Below, piece after piece: positions 25,393-33,460 of a DNA stretch of 53,816 nt. The position numbers were made by a program, and so were the translations under genes. The notes below the pieces were generated by a model. It saw nothing but the letters and a program-made list of their open reading frames with translations. It made no database searches and was not told the origin of the DNA. Source of the stretch: Tenacibaculum sp. (GTDB lineage Bacteria > Bacteroidota > Bacteroidia > Flavobacteriales > Flavobacteriaceae); the NCBI GenBank assembly GCA_018456245.1, contig JAGYHQ010000006.1, forward strand, positions 1 to 53,816, in the 5' to 3' direction. How positions within the stretch are numbered: the stretch's first letter is position 1; each line of letters begins with the position of its first letter.

Positions 25393-26370
25393 TTAATTAT
25401 TTAATGCCATTTCTATTGCGTTAGAAAATAAATCAGTTAATGAAATTTTTGCGTATTTTGCTTGCTGAGGTAATAAACTAGCCTCGGTCATACCTGGTAC
25501 GGTATTCATTTCTAAAAAGTGAGGTTCTTCATTTACAAAAATATATTCTGAACGAGAAAAACCACTCATTCCTAGTGCTTTATATGCTATTTTAGCCACT
25601 TCTTTTACTCGTTCTTCTTCTGTTTTAGATAAACGAGCAGGGGTTATTTCTTGGGCTTTTCCTTTGTATTTAGCTTCGTGGTCAAAGAAATCATTTTCTG
25701 GAATTATTTCTGTAATTCCTAATATGATTATTTCATTTTTATATTCAATTACTCCAACTGAAACTTCTTTTCCGTTTAAGAAACTTTCAATTAAAATTTC
25801 ATTGTCTTCGTTATATGCTTTTTGTATTGCATTTTTTAGTTCTTCTTTTTTATAAACTTTTGAAATTCCAAAACTTGAACCAGCATTATTAGGCTTTACA
25901 AAACAAGGGAGTCCTACTCTTTCAATTATTTTTTTCTCTGAAATTTCATCTCCTTTATTAAAATAAATTGATTTTGCTGTTTTAATTCCATAATTCTTAA
26001 CAACGCTTAAACAATCTCTTTTATTAAAGGTTAGTGCCATTTGGTAGAAAGGAGCAGAGGTGTGTTTTAATCCTATTAAATCAAAATATGCTAAAATTTT
26101 TCCGTCTTCACCTGGTGTTCCGTGAATAGCATTAAAAACGCAATCAAAAGTTATTTTTTGCCCATTTATTTCTGATGAAAAATCATGTTTGTTTATAGGG
26201 TATTCGTTGTTGTTATCATCAACTAAAACCCATTTATTTTTTAAAATATGAACTTTATAAGGATTATATTTTTCTCTATCAATGTGTTTATAAACTACAT
26301 TTCCGCTGTTTAAAGATATTTCTACTTCTGAAGAATATCCTCCCATAATTATAGCGATATTTTTTTTCAT
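25393..26370 (-). CDS. ddl: D-alanine--D-alanine ligase
   Basis: A 325-residue ATP-grasp ligase making the D-Ala-D-Ala end of peptidoglycan precursors. N-terminal IAIIMGGYSSEVEISL (5-20), AIHGTPGEDG near 87, ATP-grasp segments PCFVKPNNAGSSFGISKV near 150, IESFLNGKEVSVGV near 198, and the metal/substrate end FLEMNTVPGMTEASLLPQQA near 290. Full length. It is the first gene of the minus-strand series, with its own -7 element, and divergent from the PASTA gene. Confidence 0.96.
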   Translation of the reverse strand: MKKNIAIIMGGYSSEVEISLNSGNVVYKHIDREKYNPYKVHILKNKWVLVDDNNNEYPINKHDFSSEINGQKITFDCVFNAIHGTPGEDGKILAYFDLIGLKHTSAPFYQMALTFNKRDCLSVVKNYGIKTAKSIYFNKGDEISEKKIIERVGLPCFVKPNNAGSSFGISKVYKKEELKNAIQKAYNEDNEILIESFLNGKEVSVGVIEYKNEIIILGITEIIPENDFFDHEAKYKGKAQEITPARLSKTEEERVKEVAKIAYKALGMSGFSRSEYIFVNEEPHFLEMNTVPGMTEASLLPQQAKYAKISLTDLFSNAIEMALNN

Positions 26371-26421
26371 AATTTATTAAAAATAGTTATTTAAGTTATG
26401 GAATATTTTACTTTCAATTAA

Positions 26422-26429
26422 CAAACTTA
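26422..26429 (-). promoter_or_regulatory. -7 element of ddl
   Basis: TAAGTTTG on the minus strand, 51 bases before the ddl ATG; matches TAnnTTTG. Confidence 0.4.
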
Positions 26430-26484
26430 CCAAAAAAACTTGTTTAATAATACGTTTGTTTTACAAATAATAATTTTTTTATGG

Positions 26485-26492
26485 TAAATTTG
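26485..26492 (+). promoter_or_regulatory. -7 element of the PASTA gene
   Basis: TAAATTTG on the plus strand, 23 bases before ATG 26516; matches TAnnTTTG. Confidence 0.5.
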
Positions 26493-26515
26493 TCATTATT
26501 TATAAAAAAATAGAA

Positions 26516-27070
26516 ATGAGTTTAGTACAATTTTTAAAGAGTAAAGTTTTTTTTAGGCAAATTGCATTTGCTATTGTAGGAGTATTATTATTAATTTTCT
26601 TCTTACGTTGGTGGTTAGGTTACACAACAAATCATGACCAAAAAATAGAAGTTCCTAATTTGCATAAAATGTCATTAAATGATGTTGAAAAAAGATTAGA
26701 TGAGCTTGATTTAGATTTTATAGTTATTGATAGTGCAAGTTATAATCCTGAATATCCTAAAAAATCGGTTATTGAGCAAGACCCAGAATCTGGTGATTTT
26801 GTGAAAGAAGGACGTAAAATATATTTAACGTTAAACCCAAGTAAATACAGAGACGTAAAAATACCGGATTTAAATGGTTGGACGAGGAGATTGGCTGAAA
26901 CACATTTAAAATCAATAGGATTTAAAGTGGGAAAAAATACAACTTGGGTACCAGATATTGGTAAAAATGTAGTGAGAGGATTAAAACATAATGGGAAACA
27001 AATAGGCTTAGGAGATAAACTACCTAAAAATTCGGTTATTGATTTAATTTTAGGAGACGGAAGAGGATAA
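26516..27070 (+). CDS. membrane-anchored PASTA domain protein
   Basis: A 184-residue protein with a cytoplasmic N-terminus, one membrane helix (about 16-34) and two PASTA domains outside (about 42-108, IEVPNLHKMSLNDVEKRLDEL; and about 112-182, VKIPDLNGWTRRLAETHLKSIGF). PASTA domains bind peptidoglycan stems in Ser/Thr kinases and penicillin-binding proteins; here no kinase or transpeptidase is attached. It sits between ddl (divergent) and rluD (16 bases downstream), an arrangement I associate with Flavobacteriia, so a cell-wall role is inferred. Confidence 0.9.
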   Translation: MSLVQFLKSKVFFRQIAFAIVGVLLLIFFLRWWLGYTTNHDQKIEVPNLHKMSLNDVEKRLDELDLDFIVIDSASYNPEYPKKSVIEQDPESGDFVKEGRKIYLTLNPSKYRDVKIPDLNGWTRRLAETHLKSIGFKVGKNTTWVPDIGKNVVRGLKHNGKQIGLGDKLPKNSVIDLILGDGRG

Positions 27071-27086
27071 AAGAGAGTTAAAATAT

Positions 27087-28124
27087 ATGATAAATAGGGA
27101 ACAAGAAGAGGAAAATGATGAGTTATATGAACATTATTGCTTTGTAGCAACTAATGGTCAGGAGCCTTTGCGTGTAGATAAATTTTTAATGAATTTTATT
27201 GAAAATGCTACCCGAAATAAAATACAACAAGCCATAGTAGCAGGGAGTGTTTTGGTTAATGATAATATTGTTAAAGCAAATCATAAAGTAAAACCCAATG
27301 ATGTTGTAAGGGTTGTTTTAGCTCATCCACCAAAAGAAAGTGTTTTAGAGCCAGAAGACATACCTATTGATATTGTTTATGAAGATGACGAGGTTATAGT
27401 TGTAAATAAACCAGCAGGAATGGTGGTACACCCAGGGCACGGAAACCAAAACGGAACACTGGTTAATGGTTTACTTCATCATATTGAAAATTTACCAAAA
27501 AACTCTAATGAGCGCCCAGGGTTAGTTCATAGAATAGATAAAGATACAAGCGGGTTACTTGTTATAGCAAAAACGGAATTTGCTATGGCTCATTTATCAA
27601 AACAATTTTTTGATAGAACTACCGAACGTTTATATTACGCTATTGTTTGGGGAAATCTTGAAGAAGATACAGGTACAATTGAGGGTAATATTGGTAGAAG
27701 TTTAAATAATCGTTTACAAATGTCGGTTTTTCCGAATGGGGAATTTGGGAAAAGAGCCATAACTCACTACAAAGTTTTGGAACGATTGACTTATGTTACT
27801 CTTGTTCAATGTAAATTAGAAACAGGTAGAACACATCAAATTAGGGCTCATTTTAAACATATTGGTCACACTCTTTTTAATGACGAACGTTACGGAGGAG
27901 ATAAAATTTTAAAAGGAACAACCTTTACAAAATATAAGCAGTTTGTAGAAAATTGTTTTAAAGTGTTGCCAAGACAAGCGTTACACGCAAAAACTCTTGG
28001 ATTTACTCACCCTAAAACAGGAGAGTTTTTACAATTTAATTCAGAATTACCAAATGATATGGTTGAGTGCTTAAATAAATGGAGAACATATTCTGAAAAT
28101 TCTAAACACGAAATAGTACAATAG
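27087..28124 (+). CDS. rluD: 23S rRNA pseudouridine synthase, RluD type
   Basis: A 345-residue enzyme that isomerises uridines in helix 69 of 23S rRNA. An N-terminal S4 RNA-binding domain (about 28-90: LRVDKFLMNFIENATRNKIQQAIVAGSV) is followed by the RluA catalytic domain: VVNKPAGMVVHPG near 110, the catalytic Asp in GLVHRIDKDTSGLLV near 147-161, and the ETGRTHQIRAHF segment near 247. It has an N-terminal acidic extension of about 20 residues. Co-transcribed with the PASTA gene. RluC/RluA specificity cannot be fully excluded. Confidence 0.93.
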   Translation: MINREQEEENDELYEHYCFVATNGQEPLRVDKFLMNFIENATRNKIQQAIVAGSVLVNDNIVKANHKVKPNDVVRVVLAHPPKESVLEPEDIPIDIVYEDDEVIVVNKPAGMVVHPGHGNQNGTLVNGLLHHIENLPKNSNERPGLVHRIDKDTSGLLVIAKTEFAMAHLSKQFFDRTTERLYYAIVWGNLEEDTGTIEGNIGRSLNNRLQMSVFPNGEFGKRAITHYKVLERLTYVTLVQCKLETGRTHQIRAHFKHIGHTLFNDERYGGDKILKGTTFTKYKQFVENCFKVLPRQALHAKTLGFTHPKTGEFLQFNSELPNDMVECLNKWRTYSENSKHEIVQ

Positions 28125-28131
28125 TTTAATA

Positions 28132-28350
28132 GTGGATATTTTAACACATACTTTATCTGGTGTTGCAGTAGGAACTGTTGCGTGTAGTTTTTCAAATTCA
28201 AGTTTTGTAGGATCTTTTCTATATTTAAGAAAATAATCTTATGGTTAAATTTTGATTCTATATACTGGTGCTTTTTTAATCTTCCAACTAGATGGAGAGT
28301 AGATCAGAAGATTTATTCTGCTAAATTATAGTGTTCTCATTATATATTAG
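28132..28350 (+). pseudogene. decayed YdjM-type membrane metal-dependent hydrolase
   Basis: The 519-base gap after rluD is not empty. From GTG 28132 a frame reads VDILTHTLSGVAVGTVACSFSNSSF before drifting to a stop near 28235. This matches the N-terminus I know from YdjM/DUF457-type inner-membrane hydrolases in flavobacteria (MDI.THTLSG.AVGTV). In the next frame, 28250-28346 reads FDSIYWCFFNLPT..IYSAKL-stop-CSHY, like the family segment FDS..G.FFNL...IYSAKFWYSHH. The section between (the family's GALPDIDA metal motif) is missing, and stops and a shift separate the pieces. The rest of the family length is not recognisable. 28350-28565 holds nothing I can identify. Confidence 0.6.
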
Positions 28351-28565
28351 TTTATTACAGTTCTCAGTCTTTATCATATTATGACGTTTCTTATGATTTA
28401 AATGGGGTGTTTTTAACAATATTTAACAGAAATAACCTAAATTTAGATAGCTTTTAACATATTTTTTATCAATACAAAAGTATTGTTTATCAGGTGGATA
28501 GTTTGTTTTTGGGTAGGGTTTAATAAAAAAAATATGTTAATTTATGTTAAATAATAAAAAAATAG

Positions 28566-28573
28566 TATTTTTG
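28566..28573 (+). promoter_or_regulatory. -7 element of the porin gene
   Basis: TATTTTTG, matching TAnnTTTG, leaves a leader of about 65 bases before ATG 28644, longer than usual here. No clear -33 TTG. Confidence 0.45.
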
Positions 28574-28643
28574 CCCTGTATTTACATTGCAATATTAACT
28601 TAATTCAAAATAACAAAAAGTAGAATTATTAAAATTAAAAATT

Positions 28644-29840
28644 ATGAAAAAACAATTTTTAACATTAGGATTGGCTCTTTTATCTGTAGCAGGTTTTACT
28701 CAAGATAAACAATCTCCAATTTCTTGGGGTGGTTATGTAAAAGCTGATTACATTATGGATACTCGTAACGTATCTGCAGCAAGAAATGGTAACTATTTAC
28801 AATATCCTCAACCTGAAGTATTAGATGCGAACGGTAAAGATATTAACTCTCGTGTAAGTTTTCAAGGTTATGCAGTTGAGGCTCGTTTAGCAGCAACAGT
28901 TAAAGGTCCTAAATTCTTCGGAATGGATGCTAAAGGATACATTGAAGGAGATTTCTTTGGTGTAAATAACTCTGAAACAAATGGTTTCCACTTACGTCAT
29001 GCTTACGTACAATTAGATAGTAAAAATGTTGAAATTAAAATGGGACAATACTGGCACCCATCTTCTGTAATGGAAGTATTCCCTGGAACTTACGGGTTTA
29101 ACGCTGGTAACCCATATACAGCATTTAACCGTAGTCCTCAGTTAAGAGTTACTACTAAAGGAACTGTTAAATTTATCGGAGCTATTATTATGGAGCAAGA
29201 TTTCCAAAGTGCTAAATCTTCTGCAAGATTCTCAGGATTCCCTGCATTCCATGCTCAAGTTCAATATAAAGGAGATAAGTTAGTATTAGGTGCTGGTGTT
29301 AACGTTAAAACAGTTGACGTTACAGCTACAGGAATAGAAACTTTAGGTCCTATTGGAGATTACAAAAACTTAACAAGCTATGGTATTTTAGGTTATGCTA
29401 AATATGACTTTGGTAAAGTTTCTTGGAAAGCTTATGCTAACTACGGTGGTAACCAATCTGAGTTATTATTATTAGGTGGTTGGGCTTTAGACAAAAACAA
29501 CAAACCTATTGCTAACAAAAGTATAGCTGCTTACACTGAAGTTTGGGGTAATATTTCTCCTTCATTTGAGTGGGGATTATTCTTTGGATATGACCAAGAT
29601 GGTGGTTTCAATGAAGAAGTTAAAAATTTAGGTTCTTACAAAGTGTTTGGAGTTCATGATTCATGGAGAGTTACTCCAAGATTTGCTTGGTTATCAGGAA
29701 AAACTCGTATTGGTGCTGAATTAGGTTACTCTTCTGCTCAATACGGAGTATTTAATGCAGCTGAGGGTAATTATGTAACTAAAGGTATCGACAGAGTTGA
29801 TAACTTCCGTGTTGCTTTATCTGCTACATATAGTTTCTAA
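28644..29840 (+). CDS. outer membrane porin-like beta-barrel protein
   Basis: A 398-residue outer-membrane protein. Signal peptide 1-19 (ends GFTQ). The rest is alternating amphipathic strands with many aromatic residues and Gly turns (WGGYVKADYIMDT, FHLRHAYVQLD, VEIKMGQYWHPSS, FRVALSATYSF) and ends in Phe, the barrel-assembly signal. The MGQYWHP segment resembles porins of the DcaP/OprP-like kind in Bacteroidota; substrate unknown. Synonymous codons differ from the neighbours: TAC, AAC, TTC and GGT/GGA pairs are frequent where other genes use TAT, AAT and TTT. This suggests translational selection in an abundant protein. Single gene with terminator. Confidence 0.82.
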   Translation: MKKQFLTLGLALLSVAGFTQDKQSPISWGGYVKADYIMDTRNVSAARNGNYLQYPQPEVLDANGKDINSRVSFQGYAVEARLAATVKGPKFFGMDAKGYIEGDFFGVNNSETNGFHLRHAYVQLDSKNVEIKMGQYWHPSSVMEVFPGTYGFNAGNPYTAFNRSPQLRVTTKGTVKFIGAIIMEQDFQSAKSSARFSGFPAFHAQVQYKGDKLVLGAGVNVKTVDVTATGIETLGPIGDYKNLTSYGILGYAKYDFGKVSWKAYANYGGNQSELLLLGGWALDKNNKPIANKSIAAYTEVWGNISPSFEWGLFFGYDQDGGFNEEVKNLGSYKVFGVHDSWRVTPRFAWLSGKTRIGAELGYSSAQYGVFNAAEGNYVTKGIDRVDNFRVALSATYSF

Positions 29841-29867
29841 TTAAAAAAGAAATTTTATAATATTATA

Positions 29868-29900
29868 AAAACCGAGAGTATTTTACTCTCGGTTTTTTTT
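29868..29900 (+). terminator. terminator of the porin gene
   Basis: CCGAGAGTA / TACTCTCGG arms (29872-29880 / 29884-29892) with A4 outside and T8 after. Confidence 0.9.
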
Positions 29901-29947
29901 GTTATAAATGTAGTACAGTAATTTTTTACAGAAAAAATAATTAAACA

Positions 29948-29985
29948 AATGCAACGAATAATATTATTAATTGTTGCATTTTTTA
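29948..29985 (+). repeat. hairpin with T-run in the porin-tetR gap
   Basis: AATGCAAC (29948-29955) pairs with GTTGCATT (29973-29980), loop 17 bases, followed by TTTT. It may be a second terminator or the end of a short transcript. The remaining bases to 30180 hold no ORF; the only other structure is an 18-bp palindrome at 30028-30045. Confidence 0.35.
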
Positions 29986-30188
29986 CAATGATTAATTTGT
30001 TGTTGTAACGAATAAGTTGTTCTGCTATAACTATTAATAGTTATGTCTATTTTTAAGGATTTTGTTAAAATATAAATAATTAATATAGAAAGTAATTGGT
30101 TATTTTTAATAAAGCAATATTAAAAGAAATAGATATTATTAATAAAAATTTAAGGCTTGGGATTATTTAAAATAAATTTAATTTTTTG

Positions 30189-30217
30189 TTGTAATTAATA
30201 AAAAAAATATACTTTTG
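30189..30217 (+). promoter_or_regulatory. promoter of the tetR-export operon
   Basis: TTG (30189-30191), 18 bases, TACTTTTG (30210-30217): both boxes of the Bacteroidota promoter. Predicted start of transcription is about 30223, directly before the operator palindrome. Confidence 0.7.
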
Positions 30218-30225
30218 CGTAAGTG

Positions 30226-30239
30226 AATGAATATTCATT
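30226..30239. promoter_or_regulatory. likely TetR operator
   Basis: The perfect palindrome AATGAATATTCATT begins 8 bases after the -7 box and ends 8 bases before ATG 30248. Position over the transcription start and dyad symmetry are what a TetR-family autorepressor uses. The upstream in-frame ATG (30227) lies inside it and is therefore an unlikely start codon. Confidence 0.6.
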
Positions 30240-30247
30240 TATTAATT

Positions 30248-30823
30248 ATGGCAAGAGCAATAGATGACCAAAAATTAACGGCAATAAAAAAATCTTTAAT
30301 AGAAATTATTATAAGAGATGGGGCTACAAATGCATCAATAGCAAAAGTAGCTAAAGAGGCTGGGGTTTCTTCTGGTTATTTGTATAGGCATTATAATAGT
30401 AAAGAAAGTTTGTTGTTAGATTTGTATGTGGATAAATATGATAATATTAATCACATTTTATTAAGTAAGATAAGAGAGTATGATACTTTTAAAGATGTTA
30501 TTTTAAGTTTTTATAATGAAATTTTAAAAATAGCAGTACAAAATGAAAATGAAATTCTTTTTTTATTAAAAATGATGACTGATTATTCTATAAAAATTTC
30601 AGATGAAATGAGAACAGAATTAAAAGAAACCATTGCTTTAATTTTACGAAAATTTAAAAATGAAATTAATTCACAAATAGAAGGGGAACAAATTTTTATT
30701 CAAATATTAGGGAATATATTTTTATTTATAAATTTAAGAAAACGAGGTGTTTTAAAAGAAAATATTATTACACCAAACGATATTAAGTTATTAACCCAAA
30801 CAACAATAAATGCTTTAAAATAA
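30248..30823 (+). CDS. TetR-family transcriptional repressor
   Basis: A 191-residue repressor, first gene of an export operon. The N-terminal helix-turn-helix is typical: AIKKSLIEIIIRDGATNASIAKVAKEAGVSSGYLYRHYNSKESLLLDLY (about 11-59). The C-terminal ligand domain is all-helical and not otherwise recognisable. ATG 30227 would add seven residues but lies in the operator palindrome, so ATG 30248 (MARAIDDQ) is chosen. It should repress its own operon and be released by a substrate of the transporter; that is inference from the family. tolC starts 9 bases after its stop. Confidence 0.9.
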   Translation: MARAIDDQKLTAIKKSLIEIIIRDGATNASIAKVAKEAGVSSGYLYRHYNSKESLLLDLYVDKYDNINHILLSKIREYDTFKDVILSFYNEILKIAVQNENEILFLLKMMTDYSIKISDEMRTELKETIALILRKFKNEINSQIEGEQIFIQILGNIFLFINLRKRGVLKENIITPNDIKLLTQTTINALK

Positions 30824-30832
30824 ACATTAAAA

Positions 30833-32437
30833 ATGAGAATAGTAACAAGTGTAATTTTATTTTTTGTATCGATTGTAATTTCAGCTCAAACCTTATCTTT
30901 TAATGATGCAGTATTAAAATTAAAAGAAGGTAACAAAAAATTAAAAGGAGTAGAGAAACAGCAAAAAGCTAAAGAGTTTGCTGTAAAACAAATTAAAGGT
31001 AAATATTTTCCTGAATTAACTATAAATGGTAGCTACGTTTATATGGCAGACCATTTGTATTTTGATTTTAATGATTATAAAGGGGGGCTTACAGGGGCAA
31101 TAAATAAATATATACCAATGTTTGCACAATTAAACGGAAAAATACAACAAACATTACCTTTATTAGCAAATTATCAATTAGCACAAGCTCAATTGCAAAA
31201 ATTACAATTACAAAAATTAATACAGTTAGGAGGTATTGATCCTAAGTTAATAGGAGCAGCTAAACAATTAGAAGGAGCAGGTAAAAAAATGTTAGGTGCT
31301 GGTAAAGAACTAATAGGAATGGGTAAACACCTTATTGGTGCAGGAGGCAATTTAAAAGCCAAAGGGCAACAATTAATGGCAAAGGATTGGAAATATAAAT
31401 TTCAAGACCAGCAAGTAATGAGGTTGTCATTAGATTTAAAATACCCAATTTTTACAGGGGGAAAAATAAGAACAGGGGTAAAGGTTAAAAAATTAGAATC
31501 AGAAATTGCAAAGGTAGAAACAGAGAAAATAAAGGGGAGTTTAATTTCTGAATTAGCTGAGAGATATTTTCAAACTCAATTAGCAGAGGAAGCAGTTAAG
31601 GTGAGAGAACAAAATTTAGAATCGGTAAAAAAACATTTATATAACGCTAAAAAATTAGAAGAAAACGGGATGTTAGCTCCTATACAAACAATGTTGGCAC
31701 AAACAGCTGTAGCCGATGCCGAACGTAATGTTTTAGCTTCAAAAAAAGATGCCGAGTTGGCAAAAACAGCATTACAAGGATTGTTAGGAGGAGAAAATTT
31801 AGAATTTACTAAATTAACAACTAATTTATTTGAAATTAATGATTTAAAACCGTTAGAATTTTATCAAAATTTAGCCAAAAAAAATCATTATGATATTGTA
31901 AAGGCAGAAATTAAAAAACAACTTACTGAAGAAAATATAAATTTTCAAAAAGCAAATTATATTCCTGATGTGGCATTGTTTGGTAAGAAATATTTGTATT
32001 CTAAAAATCTTCCAAAAACTCAACCAGATGATTGGTATGTTGGTATAGGATTAAAAATGGATTTGTTTAAAGGTTTACAAAATAGGGGTAAATACCAAGA
32101 AGCGAAGGCTTTAAATGAAAGTGTTCAGCTTTTAATTGAACAGGCTAAAATTGATATTCAAACCTTAGTAAAAAAACATTATACTGAAATTTTAAAACAA
32201 AAAGAACAATTAGTAAGTTTAGAAAAAAGTATTGATTTTGCAAAAGAAGTTTTAAGAGTAAGAACAAAGGCATTTAAAGAAGGTTTTGCAACTTCTACTG
32301 ATGTTGCCGATGCTAATTTATATCTTGCATCTATTAAAATAAAACGCTTAAAAGCATTATTTGAAATAGATAAAACCTTTGCTAAGTTATTACAAACTTG
32401 TGGAGAAAGTGAAACATTTTCTAACTATACAATTTAA
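30833..32437 (+). CDS. TolC-family outer membrane channel with heptad-repeat insertion
   Basis: A 534-residue channel subunit (usual 430-490). Signal peptide 1-19 (ends ISAQ). Two TolC-type repeats of long helices are visible, for example LISELAERYFQTQLAEEAVKVREQNLESVKKH near 222 and the second copy ending near 520. Between the first outer-membrane strand (NGSYVYMAD near 63) and the second (MRLSLDLKYPIF near 198) lies about 110 extra residues. These include six consecutive seven-residue units at 141-182: GAAKQLE, GAGKKML, GAGKELI, GMGKHLI, GAGGNLK, AKGQQLM. In TolC this position is an extracellular loop. Works with the HlyD protein encoded next. Confidence 0.88.
   Translation: MRIVTSVILFFVSIVISAQTLSFNDAVLKLKEGNKKLKGVEKQQKAKEFAVKQIKGKYFPELTINGSYVYMADHLYFDFNDYKGGLTGAINKYIPMFAQLNGKIQQTLPLLANYQLAQAQLQKLQLQKLIQLGGIDPKLIGAAKQLEGAGKKMLGAGKELIGMGKHLIGAGGNLKAKGQQLMAKDWKYKFQDQQVMRLSLDLKYPIFTGGKIRTGVKVKKLESEIAKVETEKIKGSLISELAERYFQTQLAEEAVKVREQNLESVKKHLYNAKKLEENGMLAPIQTMLAQTAVADAERNVLASKKDAELAKTALQGLLGGENLEFTKLTTNLFEINDLKPLEFYQNLAKKNHYDIVKAEIKKQLTEENINFQKANYIPDVALFGKKYLYSKNLPKTQPDDWYVGIGLKMDLFKGLQNRGKYQEAKALNESVQLLIEQAKIDIQTLVKKHYTEILKQKEQLVSLEKSIDFAKEVLRVRTKAFKEGFATSTDVADANLYLASIKIKRLKALFEIDKTFAKLLQTCGESETFSNYTI
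31253..31378 (+). repeat. six heptad units inside the TolC-family protein
   Basis: Codons 141-182 encode six 7-residue units with pattern G-A/M-G-K-x-L-x. The units are 21 bases each, but synonymous codons differ, so the repeat is clear in protein and weak in DNA. This argues for selection on the peptide and against a recent tandem duplication. Confidence 0.8.
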
Positions 32438-32462
32438 CAAAAAAACGATAAAATAATATACA

Positions 32463-33440
32463 ATGAAGAAAAAAAATACACTTAGTTTAATTATTACTTT
32501 GCTAATATTTATTGGCGTAATTGGTTTGTCATTATGGTTTTTTGGTAAAGAAGAACCACAATATTTACAAGGGCAAGTAGAGGCTAAACAAATAAATGTA
32601 GCCCCAAAAGTACCAGGGAGAGTAGATAAAATATACGTAGAGGAAGGAAGTTTTGTAAAAAAAGGAGATTTGTTGTTAGAGTTAGAAAGTACAACTATTG
32701 ATGCTAAAATGGCTCAAGCAAAAGCAGCAAAATCAGCAGCACAAGCACAAGCAAATAAAGCTAAGGCAGGTGCTAGAGCCGAGCAAATACAAGGAGCTTA
32801 TAATATTTGGCAACAAGCTAAAGTAGCATCTGAATTGGCAGAAAAAACCTATGAAAGAGTAAACAATTTGTATAAAGAAAAAGTATTGCCAGCACAGAAA
32901 AAAGATGAGGCTTATACAAAAATGACTGCTATGCAAAAACAAGAAAGAGCGGCTTATTCACAATACCAAATGGCAAAAAATGGTGCTCGTTCAGAAGATA
33001 AAGCAGCAGCAGCAGCATTGGTAGCAAGAGCAGAAGGAGCTATTGCCGAAGTAGAAACCTATAAAGACGGAGCTAAAGTTTTTGCTCCTGCAAACACTCA
33101 AGTACAAGAAATTATACCTAATGAAGGGGAAATTGTAAATGCTGGTTACCCTGTTATGAACCTTATTGACCTAACAAATACTTGGGTTGTTTTTAATATT
33201 AGAGAAGATTTTCTTGCAAATTACAAAATAGGACAGAAATTTAATGCAAAAGTACCTGCACTTAATAATAAGGAAATTGAATTAGAAGTGAAACATATTG
33301 CTGTTTTAGGAGATTTTGCGACTTGGAATGCAACTAAGGCAACTGGAGATTTTGATAGAAAAACATTTGCAGTAAAAGCATATCCTACACAAAAAGTAGA
33401 TGGTTTAAGACCGGGTATGAGTGTTTTGGTACAAGAATAA
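32463..33440 (+). CDS. HlyD-family periplasmic adaptor (membrane fusion protein)
   Basis: A 325-residue adaptor that links the inner-membrane exporter to the TolC channel. One N-terminal membrane anchor (about 7-28), then a half lipoyl motif (GQVEAKQINVAPKVPGRVDKIYVEEGSFVKKGDLLLELES, about 37-78), a long alanine/lysine-rich coiled-coil hairpin (about 80-200), the second half lipoyl (VFAPANTQVQEIIPNEGEIVNAGYPVMNLID near 205-236) and a beta-barrel domain (about 237-325). It is of the YhiI/YbhG kind that serves ABC-2 exporters. It lies 25 bases after tolC and 20 bases before the first permease. Confidence 0.93.
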   Translation: MKKKNTLSLIITLLIFIGVIGLSLWFFGKEEPQYLQGQVEAKQINVAPKVPGRVDKIYVEEGSFVKKGDLLLELESTTIDAKMAQAKAAKSAAQAQANKAKAGARAEQIQGAYNIWQQAKVASELAEKTYERVNNLYKEKVLPAQKKDEAYTKMTAMQKQERAAYSQYQMAKNGARSEDKAAAAALVARAEGAIAEVETYKDGAKVFAPANTQVQEIIPNEGEIVNAGYPVMNLIDLTNTWVVFNIREDFLANYKIGQKFNAKVPALNNKEIELEVKHIAVLGDFATWNATKATGDFDRKTFAVKAYPTQKVDGLRPGMSVLVQE

Positions 33441-33460
33441 ACCTAACTTAATTAACCGAT

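Noticed and set aside
30028..30045. 18-bp perfect palindrome ATAACTATT/AATAGTTAT in the porin-tetR gap
   Set aside because: In DNA this A+T-rich about one such palindrome is expected in a window of this size, and it is not placed next to promoter boxes.
31253..31378. Variable-number tandem DNA repeat
   Set aside because: The units are similar in protein but diverged in codons, so it is unlikely to expand or contract by slippage.
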